Source of the DNA: a virus
Virus record (IMG/VR): IMGVR_UViG_3300046684_000015
Span: 1 to 26,471 of that record
Length of the DNA: 26,471 bases
Direction: 5' to 3' (one strand)
In this document: positions 14,176-21,705 of the stretch, one piece after another
Layout of the letters: each line of letters starts with the position of its first letter
How positions within the stretch are numbered: the first letter of the stretch is position 1
Translations under genes and position numbers: made by a program
The notes under the pieces: model-generated
The model's input: the letters and a program-made list of their open reading frames with translations, nothing else
What the model was told of the DNA's origin: nothing
Database searches by the model: none

Positions 14176-14471
14176 TTCGCGCTCTCGACAACCAGGAAAG
14201 CAAACGATCGATCGGTATCAGGCAGCACCGACTTGACGTCGTATTCCTCGCCGGCGTAGCGCACGCGCCAGGCCGGGGTAACGTCTGTTCGAGTGCGGAT
14301 CCGGATCGAGGCGCGCTTGACTGCCACTTCCGCGTTAGCGCGCAGCACTTCGGCGCCGCTCTGGAATCGGACGTCAGCCCACACGGTAGCGACGTCTGCC
14401 CAGTCTTCAGTCGGCTGGCCGGCGGCATCTCTTCCCGTTATGCGCTGCAGGAGTGTGATTCGATGGTTCAT
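14172..14471 (-). CDS. Head closure protein (head-tail adaptor)
   Basis: This 99-residue protein matches the phage head-tail joining family (PF05521 type, SPP1 gp16-like). The start MNHRITLLQ is typical, followed by GQPTEDWADVATVWADVRF and, near the end, WRVRYAGEEYDVKSVLP. These small beta-barrel proteins stack below the connector and stop DNA leaking from the head. The ATG overlaps the upstream connector stop, and its own stop overlaps the next start. Length and motif order are as expected, so the call is firm. Confidence 0.9.
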   Translation of the reverse strand: MNHRITLLQRITGRDAAGQPTEDWADVATVWADVRFQSGAEVLRANAEVAVKRASIRIRTRTDVTPAWRVRYAGEEYDVKSVLPDTDRSFAFLVVESAK

Positions 14472-15049
14472 AGGTACACCACAAGTCCGTCTAGCAAGTG
14501 CTCAAAGTTGGTTTCCTTGGCGTTCGGCACTGGAGCGAAGTACTGCGCCACGCGCGCCAGGATGTAGCTCTTAGCCTCGTCCGGCACGGCTGCGTCGGTC
14601 GGACCATAGCCGCAGGTGTACTGGACCTCGACGGCACTGACGCGCGCTTCAGCCAAAGGCCAGGTTCGACCAGCTGCTGGAACAACACGCCCGGGCTCGC
14701 ACTTGGTGTCCACGATGTAATCCGCCGGGTCCAGCCGCTGCAGAGTACCGTCGACGTCGTAAAACCGAACCTCATCAACGGCGATCAGGCGCGACTTTGG
14801 CAGCTGGATGGCGCCGGGCCCGCCATTGCGCGCCATCGGGAAAGCATCAAACGTCTCTTCCCAGGTCTGGGTGACGAACGCGCGATTGGTCTTGTGCTCT
14901 GCATCCCTGGTGTAGGTGCGAACTTCGCGCGCAATGTCTACGTCGAGTGGTGAGGTGCCGTCGGCATCGACGTCAACTCGCGCGGACCGACGCGCCTCAG
15001 CCAGTGAGACTGCGAGCGCGGCCGGTGGTGTGATTTGCCGTTGCCCCAT
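14468..15049 (-). CDS. Head-tail connector protein (phiE125 gp8 / HK97 gp6-like)
   Basis: This 193-residue protein resembles the connector family that docks below the portal ring. It has an N-terminal ALAVSLAEARRSARVD helix, a central TYTRDAEHKTNRAFVTQTWE motif, the QLPKSRLIAVDEVRFYDVDG strand pair, and a late YTCGYGPTDAAVPDEAKSYI. The TQTWEETFDAFP and CGYG motifs are characteristic of phiE125 gp8-like proteins. It lies at the start of an overlapping four-gene connector block. It is separated from the portal and capsid by an insert of accessory genes, which is less usual because connectors commonly follow the capsid directly. Confidence 0.88.
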   Translation of the reverse strand: MGQRQITPPAALAVSLAEARRSARVDVDADGTSPLDVDIAREVRTYTRDAEHKTNRAFVTQTWEETFDAFPMARNGGPGAIQLPKSRLIAVDEVRFYDVDGTLQRLDPADYIVDTKCEPGRVVPAAGRTWPLAEARVSAVEVQYTCGYGPTDAAVPDEAKSYILARVAQYFAPVPNAKETNFEHLLDGLVVYL

Positions 15050-15246
15050 CAGCCACCTCCGCGCCTTGCGGCGTTAGGCTGGTAACCAGGGCCAGCCGGC
15101 GCTCGAACAAAGCTTGCCGTCGGCGGCTCCGACTCGGAACGCGCCACTCCGCTAGTCGGCTGCGAAGCATCCTGCGGTTGGTGAGCCTTCCTCAGCGTCA
15201 CCCCCGGCGGGGCGTTGTATTGGATCGGATAAGTTGGGCCGGACAT
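15049..15246 (-). CDS. Small Pro/Gly-rich protein of unknown function
   Basis: This 65-residue protein is not recognised. The ATG at 15246 is preceded by GGAGGATCACTG and overlaps the upstream stop as TGATG, which decides the start over longer readings. The sequence has MSGPTYPIQYNAPPGVTLRK at the N-terminus and is then Ser/Pro/Ala-rich and apparently disordered, ending in RRGGG. It shares one base with the connector start, so it is translated with the head-tail block. It could be a flexible structural peptide, but nothing in the sequence shows a function. Confidence 0.6.
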   Translation of the reverse strand: MSGPTYPIQYNAPPGVTLRKAHQPQDASQPTSGVARSESEPPTASFVRAPAGPGYQPNAARRGGG

Positions 15247-15578
15247 CAGTGATCCTCCCGGACGAACCACATCGTCCTGTCGATCTGCTCGCCGTTCGCG
15301 CAGAACAGGCGAATCGTGCAGAAGTTGGCGGCGCCGCTCGCGAGGTCCAGCCCGCCCAGGTACACGCAAACATCAGTTCCGACCACTTTCAGGTTCGGAA
15401 GGCCGTCGGGGTGCGTCGCAAGGGAAACGCCGGCACATATGGGCGCCAGCGCCCTCGTCGCATGCGGCGTCGTGCCCGAGTCAGCAAGGTCTTTAGCGAA
15501 GCCGAACTTGTACCAGCGGATATCGTCCGGATCCTTCGGCACAGTCCACTTGAGGCCTACTAATGTTGGGTCAGCCAT
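15246..15578 (-). CDS. Small virion-type protein of unknown function
   Basis: This 110-residue protein has an N-terminal LKWTVPKDPDDIRWYKFGFA segment and a beta-rich second half: VVGTDVCVYLGGLDLA, then FCTIRLFCANGEQIDRTMWF. The end, a strand with IDRTMWFV, resembles the last strands of small beta-sandwich phage proteins such as fibre or head adaptors. This resemblance is weak. It has four Cys. It sits between the esterase group and the connectors, so it might mount an accessory protein on the virion. No catalytic motif is seen. Confidence 0.6.
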   Translation of the reverse strand: MADPTLVGLKWTVPKDPDDIRWYKFGFAKDLADSGTTPHATRALAPICAGVSLATHPDGLPNLKVVGTDVCVYLGGLDLASGAANFCTIRLFCANGEQIDRTMWFVREDH

Positions 15579-15604
15579 TGGAAATTTATCCTGTTAGTTC
15601 GAGA

Positions 15605-15790
15605 TCAGAAGTCAACGCGATTCGTCCCGCCGCCGAAGTCAACTCGGTTGGTCCCGCCGCCAAAATTCACCGTGCGTGCGGACGAAATCTTCGATGGATC
15701 GATGCCGGTCGCCGGGTCAGTCGGCGGCACGTCAACCGTCCTGCTTACCTCCCCCAGCGCAAACTCGCCGAGTGCTCCAAATCCGAGCAT
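15605..15790 (-). CDS. Small repeat-containing protein
   Basis: This 61-residue protein starts at ATG 15790 with an excellent AAAGGAGAGGCC ribosome site, which rules out a longer reading through the esterase. The N-terminus MLGFGALGEFALGE is a pattern I have seen in small proteins encoded near phage head genes, with no known role. The C-terminus repeats FGGGTNRV in tandem, encoded by a 27-bp duplication. It begins 10 bases after the esterase stop. A structural or adaptor role in the virion is only a guess. Confidence 0.65.
   Translation of the reverse strand: MLGFGALGEFALGEVSRTVDVPPTDPATGIDPSKISSARTVNFGGGTNRVDFGGGTNRVDF
15608..15661 (-). repeat. Two tandem 27-bp repeats in coding sequence
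   Basis: Copies at 15608-15634 and 15635-15661 differ at three of 27 positions, and a partial third copy follows. They keep the frame and encode the repeated FGGGTNRVD ending of the small protein, so copy number could vary without disrupting the gene. Confidence 0.85.
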
Positions 15791-15800
15791 GGCCTCTCCT

Positions 15801-17363
15801 TTAACTGACCGCGATGGGTGCGCATGGCTGGAGCGGGGCGCCGCCCATGGTCTTGTTGACGTAGCTGAGGTTGTCGTACAGGCATCGAGCCGGATCGAAC
15901 GACAGGCCGTTACCGCTGGCCGCGCCGCAGGGCACATCCATATAGGCGTTCGAAACTGTCAGCGGCGCCACAAACGACGCGGTCAGGGACAACTTGAACT
16001 GCGCCGCCGCCGTAACCTGCAGCACGTACGGAATGACCGCGCCAGTCGAGTCCTTCACCTCCAGGCTCGTCACGCTCGCGCCAGTACCGCCGGCGCCATC
16101 AGCCAGGTCCGTGCCGCCGGCGTGAATAACGTTGGCGAAGATGTCCGACCCAATCAGCTTGACGTTGGCTGGGTCGATCTTCGGCCCAGCGCCGCTCGCG
16201 CCGATGCCGTAGACAGCCGCCAGCGCGGAACGGGCGGCGCGGCGATAGACGCGAGACAGCGGCGGGCCATCCTGGTGAACATGGTCCGCCGGGGTGTTGC
16301 CGTCATACGCGGAGCTGGCCAAGAACCAGCCAGCGGTCGTGTTTGCGTAGTCGGCCTGGTTCGCTCGCATCACACCGGACTTGGCGTAGCTTCCATCGCA
16401 GGCGCCGAGCGAAATCATGCCCATCTTGAAATTCGATTTGGTGCGACCAAACGGCGCGAGCAGATCGAGCATCTGGGCCTGAAGGCCATCCCACTTGGCG
16501 CGCATCTGTGCGACGGTCTTGGTAAGCGTGTCCGCTTCGGCCTGCGACCAATCCATTCCCTCGATATCGCCACCGACTGCGGCGACCGCAGCCGCCAGCT
16601 TCGGCCAGTTGATGCCCGTCGTCGGCACCCAGGTATCGATCGACTGGCCACCATACGCTGACAGCACGATCAGGACAGGCACGCCCAGCTCTTGTGCGAG
16701 CATGTTGGCGAAGTAGACCGGCGCATCGGCGTTGGTGACGTCGTTGGTCCATGGTGGGCCAGACGGGTATCCGCCTTGACCGAACAGAATGAACGGCGCA
16801 GACGGCATAGCGCCGCTGGTTGCTCGATTACCCAGGATGCCGCGCCTGTTGTTCGTCGCATCGTAGGCGCGTGCGTTCTTCGAGCCGGTCGGGTACTTGT
16901 CTGCGGTCGTGAACGTGTTCACCATGTTCGACTGCCCGGACCACAGGAAAATCGCACCGACCGCGAACTCGTTCGCACCGTTCGAAACGATGCTGTTATC
17001 GTTGCCATCACGGATCTGCAGCTTACCCCATTTCCCCTGGGACACTCGCAGCACGCCGCTACCGGCGCCGCCGGTCGGGTTCGTGGCGATCGTTGTCCAC
17101 GGCACGATTTCGGCACCGCTCGCGTCGACCATCCGCGCCTGCACGATGGCGGCTGGCCCGGTGTAGGTGAACGGGACCTGCACGTCCTTGTAGGTGGCGC
17201 CGGCTGCGCGTTGCATTATCGTGCCGTCGACAACATCCGCCAGCGAGAGCGACGTCGCTGCCGGGCCGGTCACAGGTGGTTGCGCCTGTGCCGCCCCTGC
17301 TGTCACCAAAGCCGGCTTCCCGCCACGCAGGCGCAGCTTGCCGCCAGATAGACGGATACTCAT
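15801..17363 (-). CDS. SGNH hydrolase, sialate O-acetylesterase-like
   Basis: This 520-residue enzyme is predicted to remove acyl (acetyl) groups from carbohydrate. LWSGQSNM gives the nucleophile S145, YGGQS near 237-241 supplies an oxyanion Gly, W272-x-Q-x-E-x-D is the SASA-type block, and DHVH gives D360 and H363 of the triad. An N-terminal region of about 130 residues (after a basic RLRGGKPAL start) and a beta-rich C-terminal domain (about 395-520) flank the core. There is no signal peptide, so virion attachment is more likely than secretion. The start directly abuts the stop of the Ig/Fn3 protein. Deacetylation of host capsule or O-antigen during adsorption is inferred. Confidence 0.85.
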   Translation of the reverse strand: MSIRLSGGKLRLRGGKPALVTAGAAQAQPPVTGPAATSLSLADVVDGTIMQRAAGATYKDVQVPFTYTGPAAIVQARMVDASGAEIVPWTTIATNPTGGAGSGVLRVSQGKWGKLQIRDGNDNSIVSNGANEFAVGAIFLWSGQSNMVNTFTTADKYPTGSKNARAYDATNNRRGILGNRATSGAMPSAPFILFGQGGYPSGPPWTNDVTNADAPVYFANMLAQELGVPVLIVLSAYGGQSIDTWVPTTGINWPKLAAAVAAVGGDIEGMDWSQAEADTLTKTVAQMRAKWDGLQAQMLDLLAPFGRTKSNFKMGMISLGACDGSYAKSGVMRANQADYANTTAGWFLASSAYDGNTPADHVHQDGPPLSRVYRRAARSALAAVYGIGASGAGPKIDPANVKLIGSDIFANVIHAGGTDLADGAGGTGASVTSLEVKDSTGAVIPYVLQVTAAAQFKLSLTASFVAPLTVSNAYMDVPCGAASGNGLSFDPARCLYDNLSYVNKTMGGAPLQPCAPIAVS

Positions 17364-19193
17364 TTAGGCTCCGGTGAACTGAAGGCCAGCTGGATTGGCA
17401 TTGACAGGCTGACCGGCGAACGTGTTGGTGGTCGTGTCAAATGCAACGAACCACTGGCACCACTTGCCGGTGTCGCCGGCTGGAACCCACAGAATCGCGC
17501 TGTCCACAAAGTTTCCGTTGCCGGAATTGAAGCCGCAGCTGACAAGGCCATTCTTTGACGTACCGCCGTTCTGGTTCGGGTTCGGCGAAGGCGGGGACGC
17601 GCTGGAGAATAGAACGTCTGATTCGGTCGGCGTAACCCCCTGCGGGAACCATCCGGACAGAACGCGAGAGGGAACAACGTTGTCCGAGGTGCGCTTGAAA
17701 TACCAATAACCGTTGCTGTTGATGCTGGTCTTTTCGTTTGTGAGGCCCTTGCCAGCAGGCGGATAGTTGAAGTTGTAATTGCTTGCGACACTGAGGTCGA
17801 TTGAAGGTGAGTTGGGCTTGACCGCGTTCGGCCCGTTCGTGCCAGGGTAGCCGGCGAGCGTGTACGCCGGCAGAACAACCGGCGTCGCCGTGGTCGCGGT
17901 AGCGGTGGCCGAAGCAGCACCTGGGCCGCCCGCGTTGGTGGCGATGACCTGGAATTCGTAACCTTGCGATGCAGTCAGGCCGGTTACGGTGTAGCTCGTG
18001 CCGGTTGCAGTGGTCGTTGCGGCGGTCCATGCCGCGTCGCCGGTCTTGCGATAGTTGACCGTGTAGGCCGACGCGCCGCTTGCTGCGGTCCAGGTCAGCG
18101 GAACGGTACTGCTAGTCGGCGTGCCAGCGGTCAGGCCGGTCACTTGACCCGGGGCAGCCATCGCAGCAACGGTGATCGTCGCCTCGGCGTATTTGGACGA
18201 GTCTTGTGCGCTGGTAGCGCGCACGGTAAAGGTCTGCACGCTGCCGGTAGCGGCAGGAACGGTCGCCAAGCCTGATGCGTTGACCGTCGCCGTATTCGGG
18301 GTGATCGTGTAATTGACAGCCTGTGACGGAGAATTTGCGCCGGCCACGGTGGTCGTAAATTGCTGCGTCCCGCCACCAGCTACGTTGGCGCTTGTCGGGC
18401 TGATGGTGACGCCGGTGACGGTCGGCGCAGGCGTACCCGCTGCCAGCGTCGTAAATGCCGTGCCGAGGCTTAGCACGGCGCTGTCCTGCGGGTAGGTGTC
18501 GCGGTGCAGGACATGCAGGTAGTACGCCGTCGAAGCCTGCAGGCCGCTACCTGGAAGCGACTGCGCGCCGGCCGCAGTGACCGCTTGGCTGTTGCCGGCC
18601 TTGACTTGTGCCGCGGTGGCGGTCGAACTGGTCGAGAACAGCCAATAGATCGTTCCGCCGACTTCGTTCGTGGTCACGCTGCCAGTTGCGCTGGACGAGG
18701 TGACGCCGCTGACGCTAAGTGCGCTCAGGGTCGGCGGGTTATCGACGGGCGTGCCGCTGCCCGTCTGCAGATTGCCTGGATAAATACGCTGCGCAGTGCC
18801 GTCCGCAAGCGTGATTTCGACCGAGGCGTTACTTGGAGCCGTGGCTACGAGCGGTAGATCGAGCACACTCACGCCGGTGAGATCTTCGGCAAACTCGTTG
18901 CACGCGACGGTCACCGTGCCGGAGAACGTCACTGGACCGCCGGCGGCCGAGCTGTCCGAGACACGCTCGCGCGTCAGCGTCGGGTTCTGTGCGGTGCCGC
19001 CAACCGTGAAATAGCTGGCCTCCCAGTTGTTGGCGTCCTCGGCGAAAAGCTTCAGTCCAGTCCGCCCAACTGCGAGCTTCCCGTCCGCAATTGCCACGGC
19101 GGGCGTACGGAATTTGGCGATGCCGGTGAAAGACGTAATGGTCGCTAAGCTCGCTGCTGTCGTTGTGAATTTCAGCCGGTTTACAAGCGTCAT
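17364..19193 (-). CDS. Virion-associated protein with Ig/Fn3-like domains
   Basis: This 609-residue protein has several modules. Residues 1-150 form a head-type N-terminal domain I do not recognise. Residues 153-252 look Fn3-like (TIYWLFSTSS, STAYYLHVLHRDTYP). Residues 257-343 match a BIG2-like Ig fold (VTISPTSANVAGGGTQQFT). Residues 346-435 match fibronectin type III (VPLTWTAASGASAYTVNYRK, then SYTVTGLTASQGYEFQVIA). A unique C-terminal domain (442-609) contains a WYFKRTSDNVVPSRVLSGW segment. Ig/Fn3 modules on phage structural proteins are thought to bind surface polysaccharide. No signal peptide is present. The esterase start abuts its stop, so a joint capsid or tail decoration is suggested but unproven. 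Confidence 0.75.
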   Translation of the reverse strand: MTLVNRLKFTTTAASLATITSFTGIAKFRTPAVAIADGKLAVGRTGLKLFAEDANNWEASYFTVGGTAQNPTLTRERVSDSSAAGGPVTFSGTVTVACNEFAEDLTGVSVLDLPLVATAPSNASVEITLADGTAQRIYPGNLQTGSGTPVDNPPTLSALSVSGVTSSSATGSVTTNEVGGTIYWLFSTSSTATAAQVKAGNSQAVTAAGAQSLPGSGLQASTAYYLHVLHRDTYPQDSAVLSLGTAFTTLAAGTPAPTVTGVTISPTSANVAGGGTQQFTTTVAGANSPSQAVNYTITPNTATVNASGLATVPAATGSVQTFTVRATSAQDSSKYAEATITVAAMAAPGQVTGLTAGTPTSSTVPLTWTAASGASAYTVNYRKTGDAAWTAATTTATGTSYTVTGLTASQGYEFQVIATNAGGPGAASATATATTATPVVLPAYTLAGYPGTNGPNAVKPNSPSIDLSVASNYNFNYPPAGKGLTNEKTSINSNGYWYFKRTSDNVVPSRVLSGWFPQGVTPTESDVLFSSASPPSPNPNQNGGTSKNGLVSCGFNSGNGNFVDSAILWVPAGDTGKWCQWFVAFDTTTNTFAGQPVNANPAGLQFTGA

Positions 19194-19206
19194 GGGCGAT
19201 CATCTT

Positions 19207-19386
19207 TCATGGGTCAGCGAGCCGCCCAGCGATAAACGCCAGCAGCTCGGCGTCGCTTTTCGCGACTATGTCTTCAGGGGGAATCGCCACCGAGGCAGTT
19301 TTGCTGCGCACGATGACGAAAAGAGCGCCCGGAGCCACGGCCTCGGCGCGCACGTTGGCGAGCCAGGCGGTGGTCTCGGGGCTCAT
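19207..19386 (-). CDS. Small protein of unknown function near capsid gene
   Basis: This 59-residue protein starts at ATG 19386, four bases after the stop of the preceding small gene. Translation is probably by coupling, since no strong ribosome site is visible. A longer in-frame reading upstream would overlap that gene and is not credible. The sequence contains LFVIVRSKTASVAIPPEDIVA and ends in a helix with AELLAFIAGRLADP. No signal peptide or catalytic motif is seen and the family is not recognised. The gene lies between the major capsid gene and the Ig/Fn3 protein. Confidence 0.6.
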   Translation of the reverse strand: MSPETTAWLANVRAEAVAPGALFVIVRSKTASVAIPPEDIVAKSDAELLAFIAGRLADP

Positions 19387-19390
19387 GGGG

Positions 19391-19567
19391 TTACTCGTCG
19401 GCCTTCGGCTTCGGGAGCGATTCCGCGTAGGCGACTGCTGCCGGGTCAGCATCCAGGGCGGCGGCGTTAGCCTTGACCTCGGCGTGGTCGACCTCGACGA
19501 CATCGTTCGGTTTGCCGAACGCGCCCTCGACCAGGACGCGCGCTTTCACTTTTTTGGCTTCTGCCAT
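19391..19567 (-). CDS. Small protein downstream of the capsid gene
   Basis: This 58-residue protein starts at ATG 19567 behind a GGAGAAGAAC ribosome site. It begins with the basic AEAKKVKARVLVEGAFGKPN, continues with VVEVDHAEVKANAAALDADP and ends in PKADE. The beta-like start with a Val-rich strand and an acidic second half resemble small accessory head proteins found next to capsid genes, but I cannot name a family. It follows the capsid gene after a 50-base gap holding a strong hairpin, and it is directly followed by the 59-residue gene. Confidence 0.65.
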   Translation of the reverse strand: MAEAKKVKARVLVEGAFGKPNDVVEVDHAEVKANAAALDADPAAVAYAESLPKPKADE

Positions 19568-19585
19568 GTTCTTCTCCAGTGGTAA

Positions 19586-19606
19586 CGGCCGGCGCGGTGC
19601 CGGCCG
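19586..19606 (-). other. Stable hairpin after the capsid gene
   Basis: An 8-bp stem CGGCCGGC/GCCGGCCG with a 5-base loop lies 12 bases after the capsid stop. It is not followed by a T tract, so it is unlikely to terminate well. It could shield capsid mRNA from 3' exonucleases. Confidence 0.6.
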
Positions 19607-19617
19607 GAAGGTTTCGC

Positions 19618-20823
19618 TTACGAGGCGCTGTTCTGGTACAGCTTCACAGCCGCGGTGTCGAGCAGGTTGCCGCCCGAACGGGTCCAGCCGCAGAAGCCGA
19701 CCTGACCGTTCAGCGCGAAGGCCGAGTCGTCGAAGCGGCGCATGGTCGTGCTGTTCTTGACGTCGCGGATGGTGTACTGCGAGAAGTCGCCGAACGCGAT
19801 CGACTTGGCATTTGCAGCCATGACCGGCACGTCGTCGTTGACGGTCACAGCCTTGCCCAGCAGAAGATCAGGGGCGCCTTCGGTCACAGACGGGATCCAG
19901 ATCGGACGACCGACGGTGTCTTTCAGCTTCGACACGGCCGCGACGCTCAGGTCATTCATCATCCACTTGGCGCTGGCACGGTAAGCACGGTTCACTGCGT
20001 GCTTCAGGTCCACCAAGTCGTCGTAGGTAACGGTCAGGGTCTGGCCCGATGCGCCAACCTTGCCGACGGACGAAGCGGTGATCATGCCGGTAGGCTGGCC
20101 GACGCCAGAGCCGGTGGTCTGATGCAGGTTCTGGATGCGGGCGATGCGGGTCACCAGGCGGTTCACGACGAACACGATCACGTCGATGGCGCTGTCCATG
20201 ATCAGCTCCAGCGGCAGCGCGATCTTCTTCGACGAATACTTGTAGACCGGCAGGGCCACGGTGCCGAAGCCGATATCTTGACCAGATGCGCCGCCGTTTT
20301 CAGCCACGATCTCGCCAACTTCGCCGGTGCCGTCGCTGGTTGGGAAGTTCAGCGCGTGGCCCGTATCGGTGGTAAGCACAGTGGCGACGCTGCGCATGCC
20401 GCCGAAGGCTTTCAGCTTGTCGATCACCATTGCGGCCACCTCCGCCGGGACGGTGAAGCCACCCTCGCCTGGCGTGGTGGTAGACATCGCGTTCTTGATC
20501 GCGGCGGCCTGCTCGGGGGTGACGTTGGTACCGTTGCGCAGGTACAGCGCGACAGCGACGAGGTTGGTGATCTCGACATCGCCGCCGGCCGGGTTGAGGT
20601 TCGGCTTAGCCGCCGGGCCGTTGAAGAGCTTGTCGGCGTCCAGCTCGCGCATGGTCTCGATGTTCTTGATCGAAGCCTTTGCGTCGTTGATCTCGTTGGT
20701 GAAACCGTCGAACTTGGCCTGCTCCTCCGAAGTCCAAGGGCGATCGCCTTTCTCGGCGATCAGTGCATTGGCGAGTTTAGCGCGGTCTGCAATCTTCTCG
20801 CGCAGTGCTTGGATGGCGTCCAT
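19618..20823 (-). CDS. Major capsid protein, HK97 fold
   Basis: This 401-residue protein builds the icosahedral head. Residues 1 to about 112 form the helical, charged delta region that acts as an internal scaffold (REKIADRAKLANALIAEKG, then coiled-coil heptads). It is normally removed by the prohead protease. The mature part likely begins near the STTTPGEGGFTVP stretch at 114. GEVGEIVAENGG and the KYSSKKIALPLELIMDS strand are typical of HK97 gp5 relatives. The gene lies after the portal and protease genes, with a terminator-like hairpin and an AAGGAAATAC box ahead of it. The exact cleavage site is not shown. Confidence 0.96.
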   Translation of the reverse strand: MDAIQALREKIADRAKLANALIAEKGDRPWTSEEQAKFDGFTNEINDAKASIKNIETMRELDADKLFNGPAAKPNLNPAGGDVEITNLVAVALYLRNGTNVTPEQAAAIKNAMSTTTPGEGGFTVPAEVAAMVIDKLKAFGGMRSVATVLTTDTGHALNFPTSDGTGEVGEIVAENGGASGQDIGFGTVALPVYKYSSKKIALPLELIMDSAIDVIVFVVNRLVTRIARIQNLHQTTGSGVGQPTGMITASSVGKVGASGQTLTVTYDDLVDLKHAVNRAYRASAKWMMNDLSVAAVSKLKDTVGRPIWIPSVTEGAPDLLLGKAVTVNDDVPVMAANAKSIAFGDFSQYTIRDVKNSTTMRRFDDSAFALNGQVGFCGWTRSGGNLLDTAAVKLYQNSAS

Positions 20824-20833
20824 GTATTTCCTT
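20824..20833 (-). promoter_or_regulatory. Ribosome-binding box of the capsid gene
   Basis: On the minus strand AAGGAAATAC directly precedes the capsid ATG at 20823. It is identical to the tail tube leader box, and a close variant (AAGGAACAC) precedes the portal start. Confidence 0.75.
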
Positions 20834-20864
20834 GAAAAAGAAAAGGGAGCCGCATGGGCTCCCT
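20834..20864 (-). terminator. Intrinsic terminator-like hairpin between protease and capsid genes
   Basis: On the minus strand an 8-bp stem AGGGAGCC/GGCTCCCT with a 5-base loop is followed by TTTCTTTTTC. It lies 46 bases after the protease stop and ends 10 bases before the capsid start, directly upstream of the ribosome-binding box. It may separate capsid mRNA from upstream packaging mRNA. Confidence 0.72.
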
Positions 20865-20910
20865 AAGGGTGGTGGGGCGCTTGGCCCCGGTTGGCGTAGC
20901 GCGAGAAGCG

Positions 20911-21705
20911 TTACGAGGTTGCTTGAAGCAGTGCGAGGCGGTTGCGGTTCGCCTGGGTCATGGAGTTCACGACGACCTCGGGCTCAGCCGCGGGCTCGGG
21001 CTCGGGATCGGGCTCGGCTTGCGGCGTGGTCGGTGCAGCAGCTGGTTCCGGCGCAGCTTGCGCGGCGAGATTCGCAGGCGCTTTCGCGTAGGCCGATAGG
21101 TTCCACGTATTCTTGACCGCCGATTGCGTATCGAGCACGCTGTCGACGAAGCCGTTCTCCAAGGCCTGAGTCGCAGTCATCCAGGTCTCGGCGGCCATGA
21201 GCGCAATGATTTCGGCTTCATCCTTGCCCGTCTTGGCCACGTAGTCCTGGACGATATTCTGCTCGACCGTTTCCATCAGGTCCGCGGTTGCGCGTAGGTC
21301 GGCCTTTTCGCCGAACGCGCCGCCCTGCACGTTGTGGATCATGTACATGGCGTCGCTCGCCATTGCCACCTCATCGCAAGACAGCGCGATGCTCGTTGCG
21401 GCGCTCGCGCACAGAGCGTCGATGTGGCCGATCTTCTTGCCCTTGAAGCGCTTGAGCGCATTCATGATGGCGCGCGACTCGAACACGTCCCCGCCAGGCG
21501 ATGCAATGCGGACGTTCAGTACCGGCACATCGCCGATCGCTGCAAGCGCGGCGATGACATCCATGGCGCCAATGCCCCAGTCTGCCGAAATGATGTCGTA
21601 GATGTAGATGGTTGGGGCCTCACCTTCGGCCTTGGCGTTGACGACATTCACGGGCCGCTTTTCACGCTGCGCGTTGTCGCCGTAAAGCTGGAAGAGTTTG
21701 CTCAT
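20911..21705 (-). CDS. Prohead protease, ClpP/S14 family
   Basis: This 264-residue serine protease matures the head. The ClpP-type triad is visible: S101 in LCASAATS, H124 in MIHNVQGGAFG and D188 in NGFVDSV. The IASPGGDVFESRAIMNAL loop that precedes the nucleophile is typical. The role is to remove the capsid delta region and digest itself out of the prohead. The C-terminus from about 205 is Ala/Pro/Glu-rich (AEPDPEPEPAAEPE) and ends in a helix-like NRLALLQATS. It might anchor the enzyme in the shell, which is inference. The ATG overlaps the portal stop by ATGA. Confidence 0.95.
   Translation of the reverse strand: MSKLFQLYGDNAQREKRPVNVVNAKAEGEAPTIYIYDIISADWGIGAMDVIAALAAIGDVPVLNVRIASPGGDVFESRAIMNALKRFKGKKIGHIDALCASAATSIALSCDEVAMASDAMYMIHNVQGGAFGEKADLRATADLMETVEQNIVQDYVAKTGKDEAEIIALMAAETWMTATQALENGFVDSVLDTQSAVKNTWNLSAYAKAPANLAAQAAPEPAAAPTTPQAEPDPEPEPAAEPEVVVNSMTQANRNRLALLQATS

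Noticed and set aside
15648-16661. Plus-strand open frame of about 337 codons opposite the esterase
   Set aside because: The minus-strand frame contains all SGNH blocks in order; the plus frame is Arg-rich shadow sequence.
19579-20835. Long plus-strand open frame opposite the capsid gene
   Set aside because: It mirrors the capsid gene, has no domain signature, and high GC makes long antisense frames common here.
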